The notes under the pieces are model-generated. The model was not told the origin of the DNA, did no database searches, and worked only from the letters and a program-made list of their open reading frames with translations. The translations under genes were made by a program, and so were the position numbers. A stretch of DNA of 64,000 nt from Amycolatopsis solani (GTDB lineage: Bacteria > Actinomycetota > Actinomycetes > Mycobacteriales > Pseudonocardiaceae), in assembly GCF_033441515.1 (NCBI RefSeq), contig NZ_JAWQJT010000004.1:434001-498000 (forward strand), written 5' to 3'. The number at the start of each line of letters is the position of its first letter. Positions within the stretch are counted from its first letter, which is position 1. Below are positions 27,979 to 35,613 of this stretch, one piece after another.

Positions 27979-28659
27979 TCACCGCGAGAGACGCGCTTCG
28001 ATGCCGTCGAGCAGGAAGTCGAGGCCCAGCCGGAAGGTCTCGTCGGCGTCCAGGTGCGCGGCGTCACGGATGACCGTGGCCAGCGCGGGGAACCGGCCGG
28101 TGGCGAAGGTCCGCTGCAGGTACGGCCCGTAGGACCGCTGCCACTGTTCCTTGTCCAGCCCGGAGCTGCGCTCGGCCCGCCGTTCGGCGGCCTCGCGGCG
28201 GACCGCGCCGATCACGTACGCGTCGACCGCGGCGACGATCGGCATGACGTCGTCCAGGTCGACGCCGTCCATCGCGGCCACCACCGCTTCGCCCTTGGCC
28301 AGCGCGTTCGGCCCGAGCGCCGGTCGCGAGCCGATCAGGTCGGCGAACCAGTCGTGCCGCCGGACGGCCTGCCGGGTGGTTTCGGCCAGTGAATACAGCA
28401 CCTCCCGCCACCCGTCCCCGCTGGGCCGGATCCCGCCGTGGACCGCGTCGGCCATCAGGTCGAGCAGTTCCTCCTTGGTGTCGATGTAGCCGTAGAGCCG
28501 CATCGGCCCGACGTCGAGCTCCGCGGCGACCTTGCGCAGCGACACCGCCACGAGGCCGTCCGCGTCGGCCAGCCGGACCGCGGCCCGCACGATCGACTCC
28601 CTGCTCAGCGGGGCCGGCACCGGCCGTTCCGGCGGCTCCGGCCGCTCCCACACCACCAT
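27979..28659 (-). CDS. TetR-family repressor (TetR_C type)
   Basis: A 226-residue regulator with HTH near 30-60 (LRKVAAELDVGPMRLYGYID, then TKEELLDLMADAVHG) and a tetracycline-repressor-like all-alpha C-terminal domain. Divergent from a TetX-like monooxygenase gene, with overlapping palindromes between them, so it should repress that gene and itself and be released by a small hydrophobic ligand. The ATG at 28659 has TAGTGT 7 nt upstream and no ribosome-binding site, suggesting a leaderless mRNA. Confidence 0.92.
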   Translation of the reverse strand: MVVWERPEPPERPVPAPLSRESIVRAAVRLADADGLVAVSLRKVAAELDVGPMRLYGYIDTKEELLDLMADAVHGGIRPSGDGWREVLYSLAETTRQAVRRHDWFADLIGSRPALGPNALAKGEAVVAAMDGVDLDDVMPIVAAVDAYVIGAVRREAAERRAERSSGLDKEQWQRSYGPYLQRTFATGRFPALATVIRDAAHLDADETFRLGLDFLLDGIEARLSR

Positions 28660-28684
28660 GCCGCGGACACTACAACGCCTCTCG

Positions 28685-28707
28685 CGATACACTGTATCGA
28701 TCGATAC
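28685..28707. promoter_or_regulatory. TetR-type operator(s) in the divergent promoter
   Basis: Two overlapping perfect palindromes: CGATACACTGTATCG (28685-28699) and GTATCGATCGATAC (28694-28707). They lie between the divergent TetR gene (28659) and monooxygenase gene (28726), the expected place for an operator repressing both. Confidence 0.75.
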
Positions 28708-28725
28708 GGTGAATCGGAGGAAACC

Positions 28726-29835
28726 ATGACCATCGCCATCGTCGGAGCCGGCCTGGGCGGCCTGGCACTGGCCCGGGTGCTGCACGTCAACGGGATCGAC
28801 GCCGACGTGTACGAGCGGGAGCCGTCGCGCGAGGCCCGCGGCCAGGGCGGCATGCTGGACATCCATTCCGGGCAGCGAGCGCTGCGCGAGGCCGGCCTCC
28901 TCGACGAGTTCTTCGCGATCGCCCGCGGCGAGGGCCAGGACATGCGCCTCCTCGAGCCGGACGGCACCCTCCTGCTCCAGGAGGACACCCCCGACGACGC
29001 ACCGATGTTGCGCCCCGAAGTCGACCGCGCCGACCTGCGCGACCTGCTGCTGAATTCCCTCCCCGACAGCGTCGTCCACTGGGATCACGCGTTCGCGTCG
29101 GCGAGCGACGGCGTCCTGCGTTTCACGAACGGCCACACGACGCCGTACGACCTGCTGGTCGGCGCGGACGGCGCACAGTCCCGCGTCCGCACCCTGCTCA
29201 CCGACGCCCGCCCGGCCCACCTCGGCCAGAACGTCGTCGAGGTCGGCATCCCCGACATCGACCACACCCACCCGGACCTGGCAGCCATGGTCGGCAGAGG
29301 AAATTACTGGGTGCTGGGCAAGGGAATCTCCCTGGCGGCCCAGCGCAACGGCGACGGCCGCGTCCGCATCGGCATCAGCTTCTACAACACCCCCGAGGAC
29401 TGGCTCGCGACGAGCGGCATCCCGTTCGACGACCCGGCCGCCGCCCGCGCCCGGCTGATCGACCTCTTGCCGGGCTGGAACCCCCGCATCACGGCACTGA
29501 TCGAGGCCTGCGACGACACGGTGGTCCCCCGCGCGCTCACGACCCTCCCACCCGGATTGACTTGGCCCCCGAAGCCGGACATCACCCTCGTCGGCGACGC
29601 GGCGCACCTGATGCCCCCGGTGGGCGAGGGCGCGAACATGGCCCTCCTGGACGGCGCCGTGCTCGCCCTCGCGGTGGCCGCCCATCCGGGGGATTTCCCG
29701 GCGGCGATCGGGGAGTACGAGCGGGAGATGTACGAGCGCACGGGCGCCGCCGCGCGGATGTCGTCGAAGATGCAGGAGCTGTTGATGGCCCCGGACGCGA
29801 GCCGGCGGATGCTCGAGTTCTTCCAGCCGAGCTGA
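28726..29835 (+). CDS. TetX-like FAD-dependent monooxygenase
   Basis: A 369-residue flavoprotein hydroxylase of the PHBH/TetX group. FAD motif GAGLGG at 7-12; arginine-rich segment VYEREPSREARGQGGMLDIH (29-47); LLVGADGAQSRVR (143-155); GISFYNTPEDW (216-226); and the second FAD motif ITLVGDAAHLMPPVGEGANM (286-305). Several segments closely follow TetX tetracycline-inactivating enzymes, including DLRDLLLNSLPD and the start of the C-terminal helix. GGAGG lies 5 nt before the ATG. With its divergent TetR-type repressor it looks like an inducible drug- or polyketide-modifying pair. The true substrate may be endogenous. Confidence 0.9.
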   Translation: MTIAIVGAGLGGLALARVLHVNGIDADVYEREPSREARGQGGMLDIHSGQRALREAGLLDEFFAIARGEGQDMRLLEPDGTLLLQEDTPDDAPMLRPEVDRADLRDLLLNSLPDSVVHWDHAFASASDGVLRFTNGHTTPYDLLVGADGAQSRVRTLLTDARPAHLGQNVVEVGIPDIDHTHPDLAAMVGRGNYWVLGKGISLAAQRNGDGRVRIGISFYNTPEDWLATSGIPFDDPAAARARLIDLLPGWNPRITALIEACDDTVVPRALTTLPPGLTWPPKPDITLVGDAAHLMPPVGEGANMALLDGAVLALAVAAHPGDFPAAIGEYEREMYERTGAAARMSSKMQELLMAPDASRRMLEFFQPS

Positions 29836-29838
29836 GGT

Positions 29839-31200
29839 TCAGAGGCGGATGGGCTTCTTGTTCATGAACTCCTCGATCCCCAGCGGTCCCAGTTCCCGGC
29901 CCATCCCCGAACGCTTGATGCCGCCGAACGGGAGGTCCGCCTCGGAGCCGCCGGATTTGTTGATGTAGACCATGCCCGCTTCGATGCCTCGGGCGACGCG
30001 GGCTGCGCGGGTGCGGTTGGTGGCGAAGACGCTTGCGCCGAGGCCGAAAGGGGTGTCGTTCGCCAGGGCGATCGCCTCCTCCTCGGTCTCCGCGCGGAAC
30101 AGCAGGGCCACCGGGCCGAAGATTTCCTCGTGGTAAGCCGCCATTTGCGGGGTCACGTCGGTGAGCACCGTTGCCTCCAGGTATGCGCCCGGGCCGGGGA
30201 TGCGGTGGCCGCCCGCGCGCAGGGTTGCGCCCTCGCGGATCGCTCGTTCGACCTGGGCCGCCACTTCGTCCGCGGCGGCCAGTGAGGCCAGGGGTGGCAG
30301 TGTCGTCGCCGGGTCCGCCGGGTCGCCCGGGACGTAGTACGCCGCGACGCGCTTGGCGAACCGGTCGGTGAACTCGTCGTAGAGGTCGCCCAGCACGATG
30401 ATCCGCTTCGGCGCGTTGCACGACTGGCCGCAGTTGCGCATCCGGGCCGTCGCCGTGGCCTTGACCGTTTCGTCCAGGTCGTCGGTGTCCAGCACGATCA
30501 GCGGGTCGGAACCGCCGAGCTCGAGGACGCTCTTCTTGAGGTTGCGCCCGGCTTCGGCCGCGACGGCGATGCCGGCCTGCTCGCTGCCGGTCAGCGACAC
30601 GCCCTGGATGCGCGGGTCGGCGAGGATCCACGGGACCTGGCGGCTCGACGCGAAGACGTTCACGTACGCGTCTTCGGGCACGCCGGCGTCGCGCAGCACC
30701 CGCGCGATGGCGACCGCCGAGCGCGGGCAGATCGACGCGTGCTTGAGCAGGATCGTGTTGCCCAGCACCAGGTTCGGCGCGACGAACCGGGCGACCTGGT
30801 AGCACGGGAAGTTCCACGGCATGACGCCGAGCAACGGCCCGATCGGCTCCTTCGTCAGCACCGCTTCGCCGCCGCGAATCGGGAGCGGCTCGTCGGCCAG
30901 CAGCTCCGGGCCGCGCTCGCCGTAGTAGCGGAAGATGTCGGCGACCACGCCCACCTCGCCGCGGCCTTCGTTGATCCGCTTCCCCATTTCGAGGGTCATG
31001 ATCGCGGCCAGCTCGTCGGCCCGTTCGGCGAACAGCCCGGCGGCGCGGCGCACGATCGCCGCCCGTTCGGCGACCGGCCGGGCCCGCCAGCCCGCGTACC
31101 CGCGGTGCACCCGGCCGATGGCGGCGCGGACCTCCTCGTCGGTCGCGTTCGGGATCTCTTCGACCCGCTCCCCCGTCGCGGGATCGGTGACTGAGTACAT
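29839..31200 (-). CDS. Aldehyde / succinate-semialdehyde dehydrogenase
   Basis: A 453-residue NAD(P)-dependent aldehyde dehydrogenase of the GabD group. Visible: PWNFPCYQVAR (128-138), Glu227 in LELGGSDPL, catalytic Cys261 in NCGQSCNAPKR, and the C-terminal PFGGIKRSGMGRELG. The length matches short SSADH enzymes. It oxidises an aldehyde to the acid; the substrate cannot be fixed. It converges on the TetX-like gene with 3 nt between stops. A TGCATAC-T-GTATACA near-palindrome lies 28 nt upstream of the ATG and may bind a GntR- or TetR-type regulator. Confidence 0.92.
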   Translation of the reverse strand: MYSVTDPATGERVEEIPNATDEEVRAAIGRVHRGYAGWRARPVAERAAIVRRAAGLFAERADELAAIMTLEMGKRINEGRGEVGVVADIFRYYGERGPELLADEPLPIRGGEAVLTKEPIGPLLGVMPWNFPCYQVARFVAPNLVLGNTILLKHASICPRSAVAIARVLRDAGVPEDAYVNVFASSRQVPWILADPRIQGVSLTGSEQAGIAVAAEAGRNLKKSVLELGGSDPLIVLDTDDLDETVKATATARMRNCGQSCNAPKRIIVLGDLYDEFTDRFAKRVAAYYVPGDPADPATTLPPLASLAAADEVAAQVERAIREGATLRAGGHRIPGPGAYLEATVLTDVTPQMAAYHEEIFGPVALLFRAETEEEAIALANDTPFGLGASVFATNRTRAARVARGIEAGMVYINKSGGSEADLPFGGIKRSGMGRELGPLGIEEFMNKKPIRL

Positions 31201-31227
31201 GGCGGCCTCCGGGTCCGACGTGACTAC

Positions 31228-31242
31228 TGCATACTGTATACA
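31228..31242. promoter_or_regulatory. Candidate operator upstream of the aldehyde dehydrogenase
   Basis: TGCATAC-T-GTATACA, a 15-bp palindrome with one mismatch. It is 28 bp upstream of the dehydrogenase start (31200), in an AT-richer patch between divergent genes. The binder is unknown. Confidence 0.45.
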
Positions 31243-31309
31243 CTATTGGACGACTGATCGACACCCGCGCGGCGGTACTCCCGCGCGCTTGATCGCCTAT
31301 CGTTTTCCC

Positions 31310-31747
31310 ATGACGCTGGAGATCACCGGCGGCCCCGATTTCGACGCACTGGCAACGGAAAGTGCTCGCTGGACCCGGCACTACGCGGACGGCGAGGTCA
31401 CCTTCGGCTGCCCCGCGCGCACGCCGGAACGCACCCCGCGAGTCTGGAGCGGCCGCGGCCTCGGCCTGCCCGAAGCCGAGCTCCCCCGGTTCGCCCGGCA
31501 GCTCGCCCGCGTGCTGAAGCACCGGGCCTACTGGGAGGCCAGGATCCCGGGCGGTGCTCAGCGCTGGACCCCGGGCCGCTACGACGACGAAGACGACTTC
31601 GTCTACTTCCTCGGGCCGTGCACGCACGGTGACCCGTGGCCGGGGTACCGCCCGGCGGCCGCGTTCACCATCGCGCTCCCGCACGTGCGCGGGCTGCGCA
31701 TCCGGGTGGCCGCATATCTGACGCGCGGTTCCGGCCCAACGCCGTGA
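31310..31747 (+). CDS. Hypothetical protein, 145 aa
   Basis: A soluble-looking protein with no signal peptide or transmembrane segment. It is rich in Trp and Arg, with FVYFLGPCTHGDPWPGYRP near the centre and a C-terminal beta-strand region, LRIRVAAYLTRG. I do not recognise the family. TATCGT lies exactly 6 nt before the ATG and there is no ribosome-binding site, so a leaderless start is likely. The stop lies inside a GTGAAGG/CCTTCAC hairpin. Divergent from the aldehyde dehydrogenase. Confidence 0.7.
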   Translation: MTLEITGGPDFDALATESARWTRHYADGEVTFGCPARTPERTPRVWSGRGLGLPEAELPRFARQLARVLKHRAYWEARIPGGAQRWTPGRYDDEDDFVYFLGPCTHGDPWPGYRPAAAFTIALPHVRGLRIRVAAYLTRGSGPTP

Positions 31748-31763
31748 AGGGGTCCTTCACGGC
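31741..31763. terminator. Hairpin at the 3' end of the 145-aa gene
   Basis: GCCGTGAAGG (31741-31750) and CCTTCACGGC (31754-31763) pair perfectly over a GGT loop. The hairpin spans the stop codon; there is no T-run. Confidence 0.6.
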
Positions 31764-31789
31764 CTTCGACGCCGGACCGGCCGCGAGAG

Positions 31790-31843
31790 GTCGCGAATGA
31801 CTCATTCGGGACCTCCGCGGTCCCCAATGAGTCATTCGCGACC
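31790..31843. repeat. Two GAATGA(C/G)TCATTC repeats
   Basis: Copies at 31790-31813 and 31820-31843 share GTCGCGAATGACTCATTCGG and its variant with GTCATTCGCGACC. Same family as 3303-3622 and 8295-8347. They lie just upstream of a small membrane-protein gene. Confidence 0.85.
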
Positions 31844-31871
31844 TCCGTGGGCCGGCCGGATCCGCCAGGTC

Positions 31872-32297
31872 GTGCGCGCGGCAGCCGTCGCCGCCGTGGT
31901 CGGCGGTATACCGTCGACCGCACACACGCTGCTCACCGGCGGCGACGTCCTCGCCGCTACCCGAGCCGCCGGCACGCTCGTCCCAGGACGGCGCGACCGG
32001 CCCGGCGTCGCCGCCGGGCTGGTCGCGCACCTGCTGATCTCCGCCGGGTGGACCGGCGTCCTCGCCTCGGCCCGCTGCCGCGGCGTCACCCGCGGGGCGG
32101 TGGCCGGGCTGGCGATCGCCGTACTCGACCTCGGCGTCGCAGCCCGGGCCTACCCCGCCGTGCGGGCGCTTCCCCGCACGCCGCAGCTGGCCGATCACCT
32201 GGTGTTCGGAGCCGTCGCCGGCGCCCTGCTCGACCGTCCACACCGGACGGATCAGGGCACGACCTCGACCACGTCACCCGGGTGCAAGGAGTTGTAG
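31872..32297 (+). CDS. Small integral membrane protein
   Basis: About 141 residues with four hydrophobic helices (for example VVRAAAVAAVVGG, LLISAGWTGVLASA, AVAGLAIAVLDLGV, HLVFGAVAGALL). It resembles a group of short actinobacterial membrane proteins of unknown role. The open frame extends upstream into the repeat pair, where the residues are low quality; GTG at 31872 is the best start but has no strong ribosome-binding site. The last 46 bp overlap the convergent L,D-transpeptidase gene, so the true C-terminus may be as written or the gene may be degenerate. Confidence 0.55.
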   Translation: MRAAAVAAVVGGIPSTAHTLLTGGDVLAATRAAGTLVPGRRDRPGVAAGLVAHLLISAGWTGVLASARCRGVTRGAVAGLAIAVLDLGVAARAYPAVRALPRTPQLADHLVFGAVAGALLDRPHRTDQGTTSTTSPGCKEL

Positions 32298-32689
32298 AAC
32301 GTCACCGCGGCCGCGTGCGAAAGGTGCACGCACCCGTGCGACTTCACCTTCAGGCTGCCCTGGTGGAAAGCGACTCCGGTGGTGGTGAAGAACACCGAGT
32401 ACGGCATCGGCCCGTTGTACTGCTTGCTGTAGTGGTCGATGTCCTTGTACTGCACGTGGAACTTCCCCAGCGGGGTCGGGTACTTCGGCAGCCCGACGGT
32501 GATCGGGACGCCGCCGTAGGTGACGTTCCCGGCGCCGTCCGTCAGCCACGCCGTATTCGAACTGCGCTGGACGCAGGCCTTCGCGTCGGCACCGCACGGC
32601 GTCGACGCCGCTTCGGCCGTGCCCGCGAACGCCACGGTCCCCGCCATCGCGGCGACCCCGCCCAGTAGTGCGATCATCCTCCGGTTCAT
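32252..32689 (-). CDS. Secreted L,D-transpeptidase (YkuD domain)
   Basis: A 145-residue exported cell-wall enzyme. Signal peptide (1-about 27, ending GTAEAAS), then a single YkuD domain with the catalytic motif HQGSLKVKSHGCVHLS, containing the His, the nucleophilic Cys and the final His. GGGAGG lies 6 nt before the ATG. Such enzymes form 3-3 cross-links or attach proteins to peptidoglycan. It lacks the Ig-like domain of larger mycobacterial enzymes, so it is a minimal form. Two cysteines near the N-terminus of the mature protein could form a disulfide. Confidence 0.93.
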   Translation of the reverse strand: MNRRMIALLGGVAAMAGTVAFAGTAEAASTPCGADAKACVQRSSNTAWLTDGAGNVTYGGVPITVGLPKYPTPLGKFHVQYKDIDHYSKQYNGPMPYSVFFTTTGVAFHQGSLKVKSHGCVHLSHAAAVTFYNSLHPGDVVEVVP

Positions 32690-32755
32690 CGCGCGCCTCC
32701 CGTTGTCGTTCGGCTACAGGAGGTAAGGTGCCCCGTTTCTGGATCTTCGAACCAC

Positions 32756-33670
32756 TCAGTTCCGCGGCTGGGAAAGCTGCAGGAATTCCTGCTGTTCGCG
32801 GTCGTACCGCTGGGTCAGGCCGTTCCCGTAGCGGTCCCACCAGTTCTGCGTGTGCCCGCCCTGGCGGGTGGTCGTGTCGCCGTAGACCTGGCGGTCGTAT
32901 TCGACACGGGCGTCGCGGAACTCCTGCTGGAACTGCTCGGGGGTCAGGCCCTGCACGTGCTGGATCGCCGTGTCGCTCAGCGTCCGCGAGCTGCGCACGA
33001 TGTCGTCGCCACCCATGTGGTTGATGATCGCGCGCACGCCGCCGGCCCCGCGCATGTGCGCGCCCGACATGATCGCGGCCTGGGTGCCCGGATCGGTGAA
33101 GTTGAGCGCGCCCGCCGTGCGCGCGTTCGCCGTCATCAGGTCCGAGACGACGGCGCGTTCCTCGGCGCTGCCGATGCCGTACTGCTCGCGCGCGGCGATG
33201 ATCCGGTCGTAACCGTTGTGCATGTTCTGCCGGAAGCCGTACGCCTCGGGCACGCCGCCCTGCTCGCCGGTCGCGCCCTCCGAGCGCATGATCGAGTCGA
33301 CCACCCGCGGGTCCAGCTGCTGCGGCGCCGCCGCGGCCGCCGCTCCCCCGCCGCCGGCCTGGGCCTGGCCACCGCCGTAGGCCTGCGCGACGTCGGAGTC
33401 GGCCGCGTTGTAGCGGTTCGCGGCCGTCTGGACGTTCTGGTTGACGTTCGTGATCAAGCTCAGGAACTTCTGCAGCGCGCTGCCGAGCGAGGAGTGCAGC
33501 GCCGAATTCGCGGCCGCCACCCCGCTCCCGATCCCGGCGAACGACAACGCGTCGAGCACCAGGCCCTCCAGGTCACGGGTGACCGAATGGAAGGACGACC
33601 CGACCTCCTCGACCGCCTTGGCGACCGTCCCCATTTCCGTGGTTTCGGCGCGGTAGGCCCCGGCACTCAT
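32756..33670 (-). CDS. WXG100-like protein fused to a putative muramidase-type domain
   Basis: A 304-residue protein without a Sec signal. The N-terminal about 100 residues are helical and ESX-like (SAGAYRAETTEMGTVAKAVE; helices separated by GIGSGVAAANS). An Ala/Gly/Gln linker follows (about 100-122). The C-terminal domain (about 125-304) begins VVDSIMRSEGATGEQGGVPE and ends GHTQNWWDRYGNGLTQRYDR, resembling lysozyme-like peptidoglycan hydrolases; the Glu in SEGAT is a catalytic candidate. GGAGGGAG lies 6 nt before the ATG. I infer a type VII-exported wall hydrolase or effector; the catalytic assignment is tentative. The adjacent L,D-transpeptidase also acts on the wall. Confidence 0.75.
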   Translation of the reverse strand: MSAGAYRAETTEMGTVAKAVEEVGSSFHSVTRDLEGLVLDALSFAGIGSGVAAANSALHSSLGSALQKFLSLITNVNQNVQTAANRYNAADSDVAQAYGGGQAQAGGGGAAAAAAPQQLDPRVVDSIMRSEGATGEQGGVPEAYGFRQNMHNGYDRIIAAREQYGIGSAEERAVVSDLMTANARTAGALNFTDPGTQAAIMSGAHMRGAGGVRAIINHMGGDDIVRSSRTLSDTAIQHVQGLTPEQFQQEFRDARVEYDRQVYGDTTTRQGGHTQNWWDRYGNGLTQRYDREQQEFLQLSQPRN

Positions 33671-33794
33671 GATCTGCTCCCTCCGGACACCGGCTGTGCG
33701 GGTCGAGAATTCCGCACCGCGCGGCACCGCCCAACGGCCGAATTACCCACTGCCCTACCGGCGGGAGTGCCCACTCCGGCGCTAGAGTCGGGAG

Positions 33795-34100
33795 ATGACC
33801 GAACGCGACGGCGACCCGAACGTCCTGGACGGCGAGATCGTCGACGAAACCCCCACCGCGGCCATCGCGGTGCCCGCGGCGCCCTTGCCGGAGCCGGACT
33901 ACAGCGAGGGCGGCGTGCCCAGCTTCGACTTCGTCCGCGACAAGATCGAGAACCGGTACACGACGTCGGTCGGCGCGACCGAGGTCGCCGGGCTCGGCAC
34001 CGACACCACCGCGGACGCCCTAGACAAGCAGATCGCCGACCGCGACCAGGCCGCCAAGGACCGGCTGGCCGAGATCCGGCGCTCGATGCGCGGCGAGTAG
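33795..34100 (+). CDS. Hypothetical acidic protein, 101 aa
   Basis: A soluble, acidic protein with a disordered N-terminal half (VLDGEIVDETPTAAIAVPAA) and a charged C-terminal helix (KQIADRDQAAKDRLAEIRRS). The middle has a conserved-looking IENRYTTSVGATEVAGLG. No known domain recognised. TAGAGT ends 6 nt before the ATG and GGAG directly abuts it, so a leaderless start is likely. It is divergent from the WXG100-like/muramidase gene by 124 bp, so shared control or function is possible. Confidence 0.7.
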   Translation: MTERDGDPNVLDGEIVDETPTAAIAVPAAPLPEPDYSEGGVPSFDFVRDKIENRYTTSVGATEVAGLGTDTTADALDKQIADRDQAAKDRLAEIRRSMRGE

Positions 34101-34103
34101 CGC

Positions 34104-34238
34104 TCAGCCGGCCACCAGGCCGCCGGTGCGGTGCGGCGCGCTGCCGGACGCCGGGATCCGGGTCGGGCCGCAGGAGCTGAGGCGCGTCGCCGCACAGCCG
34201 ATACCGCACTGATCCTCGCCCACCGCCACGAAAAACAC
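34104..34238 (-). CDS. Possible small Cys-rich peptide (44 aa)
   Basis: A short frame just downstream of the STAS gene (14-nt gap) with GAGG before the GTG. The peptide contains three cysteines in GEDQCGIGCAATRLSSCGP and a Gly/Pro/Ser-rich tail. Length and composition would suit a small secreted or modified peptide, but no modification enzyme or leader is visible. It may be chance coding in GC-rich DNA. Confidence 0.25.
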   Translation of the reverse strand: MFFVAVGEDQCGIGCAATRLSSCGPTRIPASGSAPHRTGGLVAG

Positions 34239-34252
34239 GCGCCTCGACGACG

Positions 34253-34636
34253 TCAGCCGGGTAGCCACCGCATTTCCGTCGGCTGGTACGCGGCGATCGC
34301 CGCCAGCCGGTGCGGGAACAGCGGAACCCTCCCGGCCAGCCCGGTGAGCCGGATCACCCGCTCCACCGCACCGCCCGGAGCAGCGATCAGGCAGCCCGAA
34401 ATCCCGCGCTCCTGGCACAGCTCGAACGCCCGCAGCAAACCACGGATTCCGCGGACGGAAAGGAATTCCAGCTCCCCCAGGTCGAGTACGAGCAGGTGCG
34501 GCCCCGGCAATTCGCAGATGGTGGCCTCGATCACCGTCGTCCACTGCAGGACCGTGTCGATGTCGAGCTCGCCACGCACTTCGACGACCAGCACGCCACT
34601 GGTCCGTTCGGGGGCGATCCTGTTTTGGTCGCGCAT
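34253..34636 (-). CDS. STAS-domain protein (anti-sigma factor antagonist family)
   Basis: A 127-residue STAS domain. GVLVVEVRGELDIDTV forms the first strands, and the predicted phosphosite region is LEFLSVRGIRGLLRAF, with a Ser in the normal place. GAGGAGG lies 6 nt before the ATG at 34636; the frame extends upstream but without a good start. Partner kinase and phosphatase are not adjacent. It may be phosphorylated by one of the RsbW-like ATPases seen elsewhere in the window. A possible 44-aa peptide follows. Confidence 0.88.
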   Translation of the reverse strand: MRDQNRIAPERTSGVLVVEVRGELDIDTVLQWTTVIEATICELPGPHLLVLDLGELEFLSVRGIRGLLRAFELCQERGISGCLIAAPGGAVERVIRLTGLAGRVPLFPHRLAAIAAYQPTEMRWLPG

Positions 34637-34778
34637 CGCGCGCCTCCTCGGAGCCGTGTCGGAGGCCGGCCCCGGACCATCGTCCCACCGCGCCCCGGCC
34701 ACAGCGCGCCGAGGCGGGGAACTGTTCCCACGACGGGCTTTTCCCGGCGTACGGGCGAACCCGGCACCGCCGTCCGGG

Positions 34779-35459
34779 CTAATGTCCACTATGGACTGCA
34801 AGCCGGGTCAGCCACTCCCGCAGCAGCGCCGCCTCGCTCGCGCTCAGGCCCGGCGGCGCCGACCCGCCGAGCAACGCACCCAGCGCGGTCGCCGCCGCGG
34901 CCACGCCGGCCGGTGGCTCCGGCGGCTCCCCGGCGAGGATGCCGGCCAGGACGCTTTCCCGGACGCGGACGGCGAACGCGAGGTCCGGGTAGAGCGACGG
35001 CCGGGTGATCAGCGACAGCGCCACCCCCGCGTTGGCCGCCATCACCATCTGCGCCGCGAGCGGCGGCGGCAGCTTGAGGCGGCCGGCGGCCGCGCAGCGT
35101 TCCAGGACCTCGAGCAGCAGGCCGTGCGCCTCCGCGGCGGCACCCGGCGGCGTCGAGAGGCCCGCGTACATCAGGCGGTAGTGGTGGGGGTGCGCGAGCG
35201 CGAACGAGACGTGGTTGTCCCACCCGTCGCGCAGGTCACGCACCGGGTCGGCGGAGGGCACCGCGGCCCGCTTGCCGGCGAGGTAGCGCTCGAAGCCGTG
35301 GTCGACGACGGCGGCGAGCAGCCCGTCCTTGCCCCCGAACTGCCGGTACAGGGCGGGCGCGCCGACCCCGGCGGCCTCGCAGACGGCCCGCGTGGAGACG
35401 TCCGCCGACCGCGAGAGCAGGTCGGCCGCCGCTGTCAGGATCCGCGTTCTCTGGTCCAC
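34779..35459 (-). CDS. TetR-family transcriptional regulator
   Basis: A 226-residue regulator with N-terminal HTH ([20 protein letters not shown], about 22-41) and a helical ligand-binding C-terminal domain. The GTG start (VDQRTRIL) has a TAGCGT box 8 nt upstream and no ribosome-binding site. It is divergent from msrA by 154 bp; that gap contains GATATC/GGTATC half-sites that may be the operator. The regulated gene could be msrA or the regulator itself. Ligand unknown. Confidence 0.9.
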   Translation of the reverse strand: MDQRTRILTAAADLLSRSADVSTRAVCEAAGVGAPALYRQFGGKDGLLAAVVDHGFERYLAGKRAAVPSADPVRDLRDGWDNHVSFALAHPHHYRLMYAGLSTPPGAAAEAHGLLLEVLERCAAAGRLKLPPPLAAQMVMAANAGVALSLITRPSLYPDLAFAVRVRESVLAGILAGEPPEPPAGVAAAATALGALLGGSAPPGLSASEAALLREWLTRLAVHSGH

Positions 35460-35613
35460 GCACAGCGACGCTACCAGGCACTATCACCGATATCAATCGG
35501 GCGGTATCATCGTTTCGGTGACGTCAGGCTTCCGTAATGCCGACGTGGAATCATCAGTGGTCCGCGGAAGTTGTACATCGCGGAAGCACCGCACGAGGAG
35601 AAGGAGTGACGCC

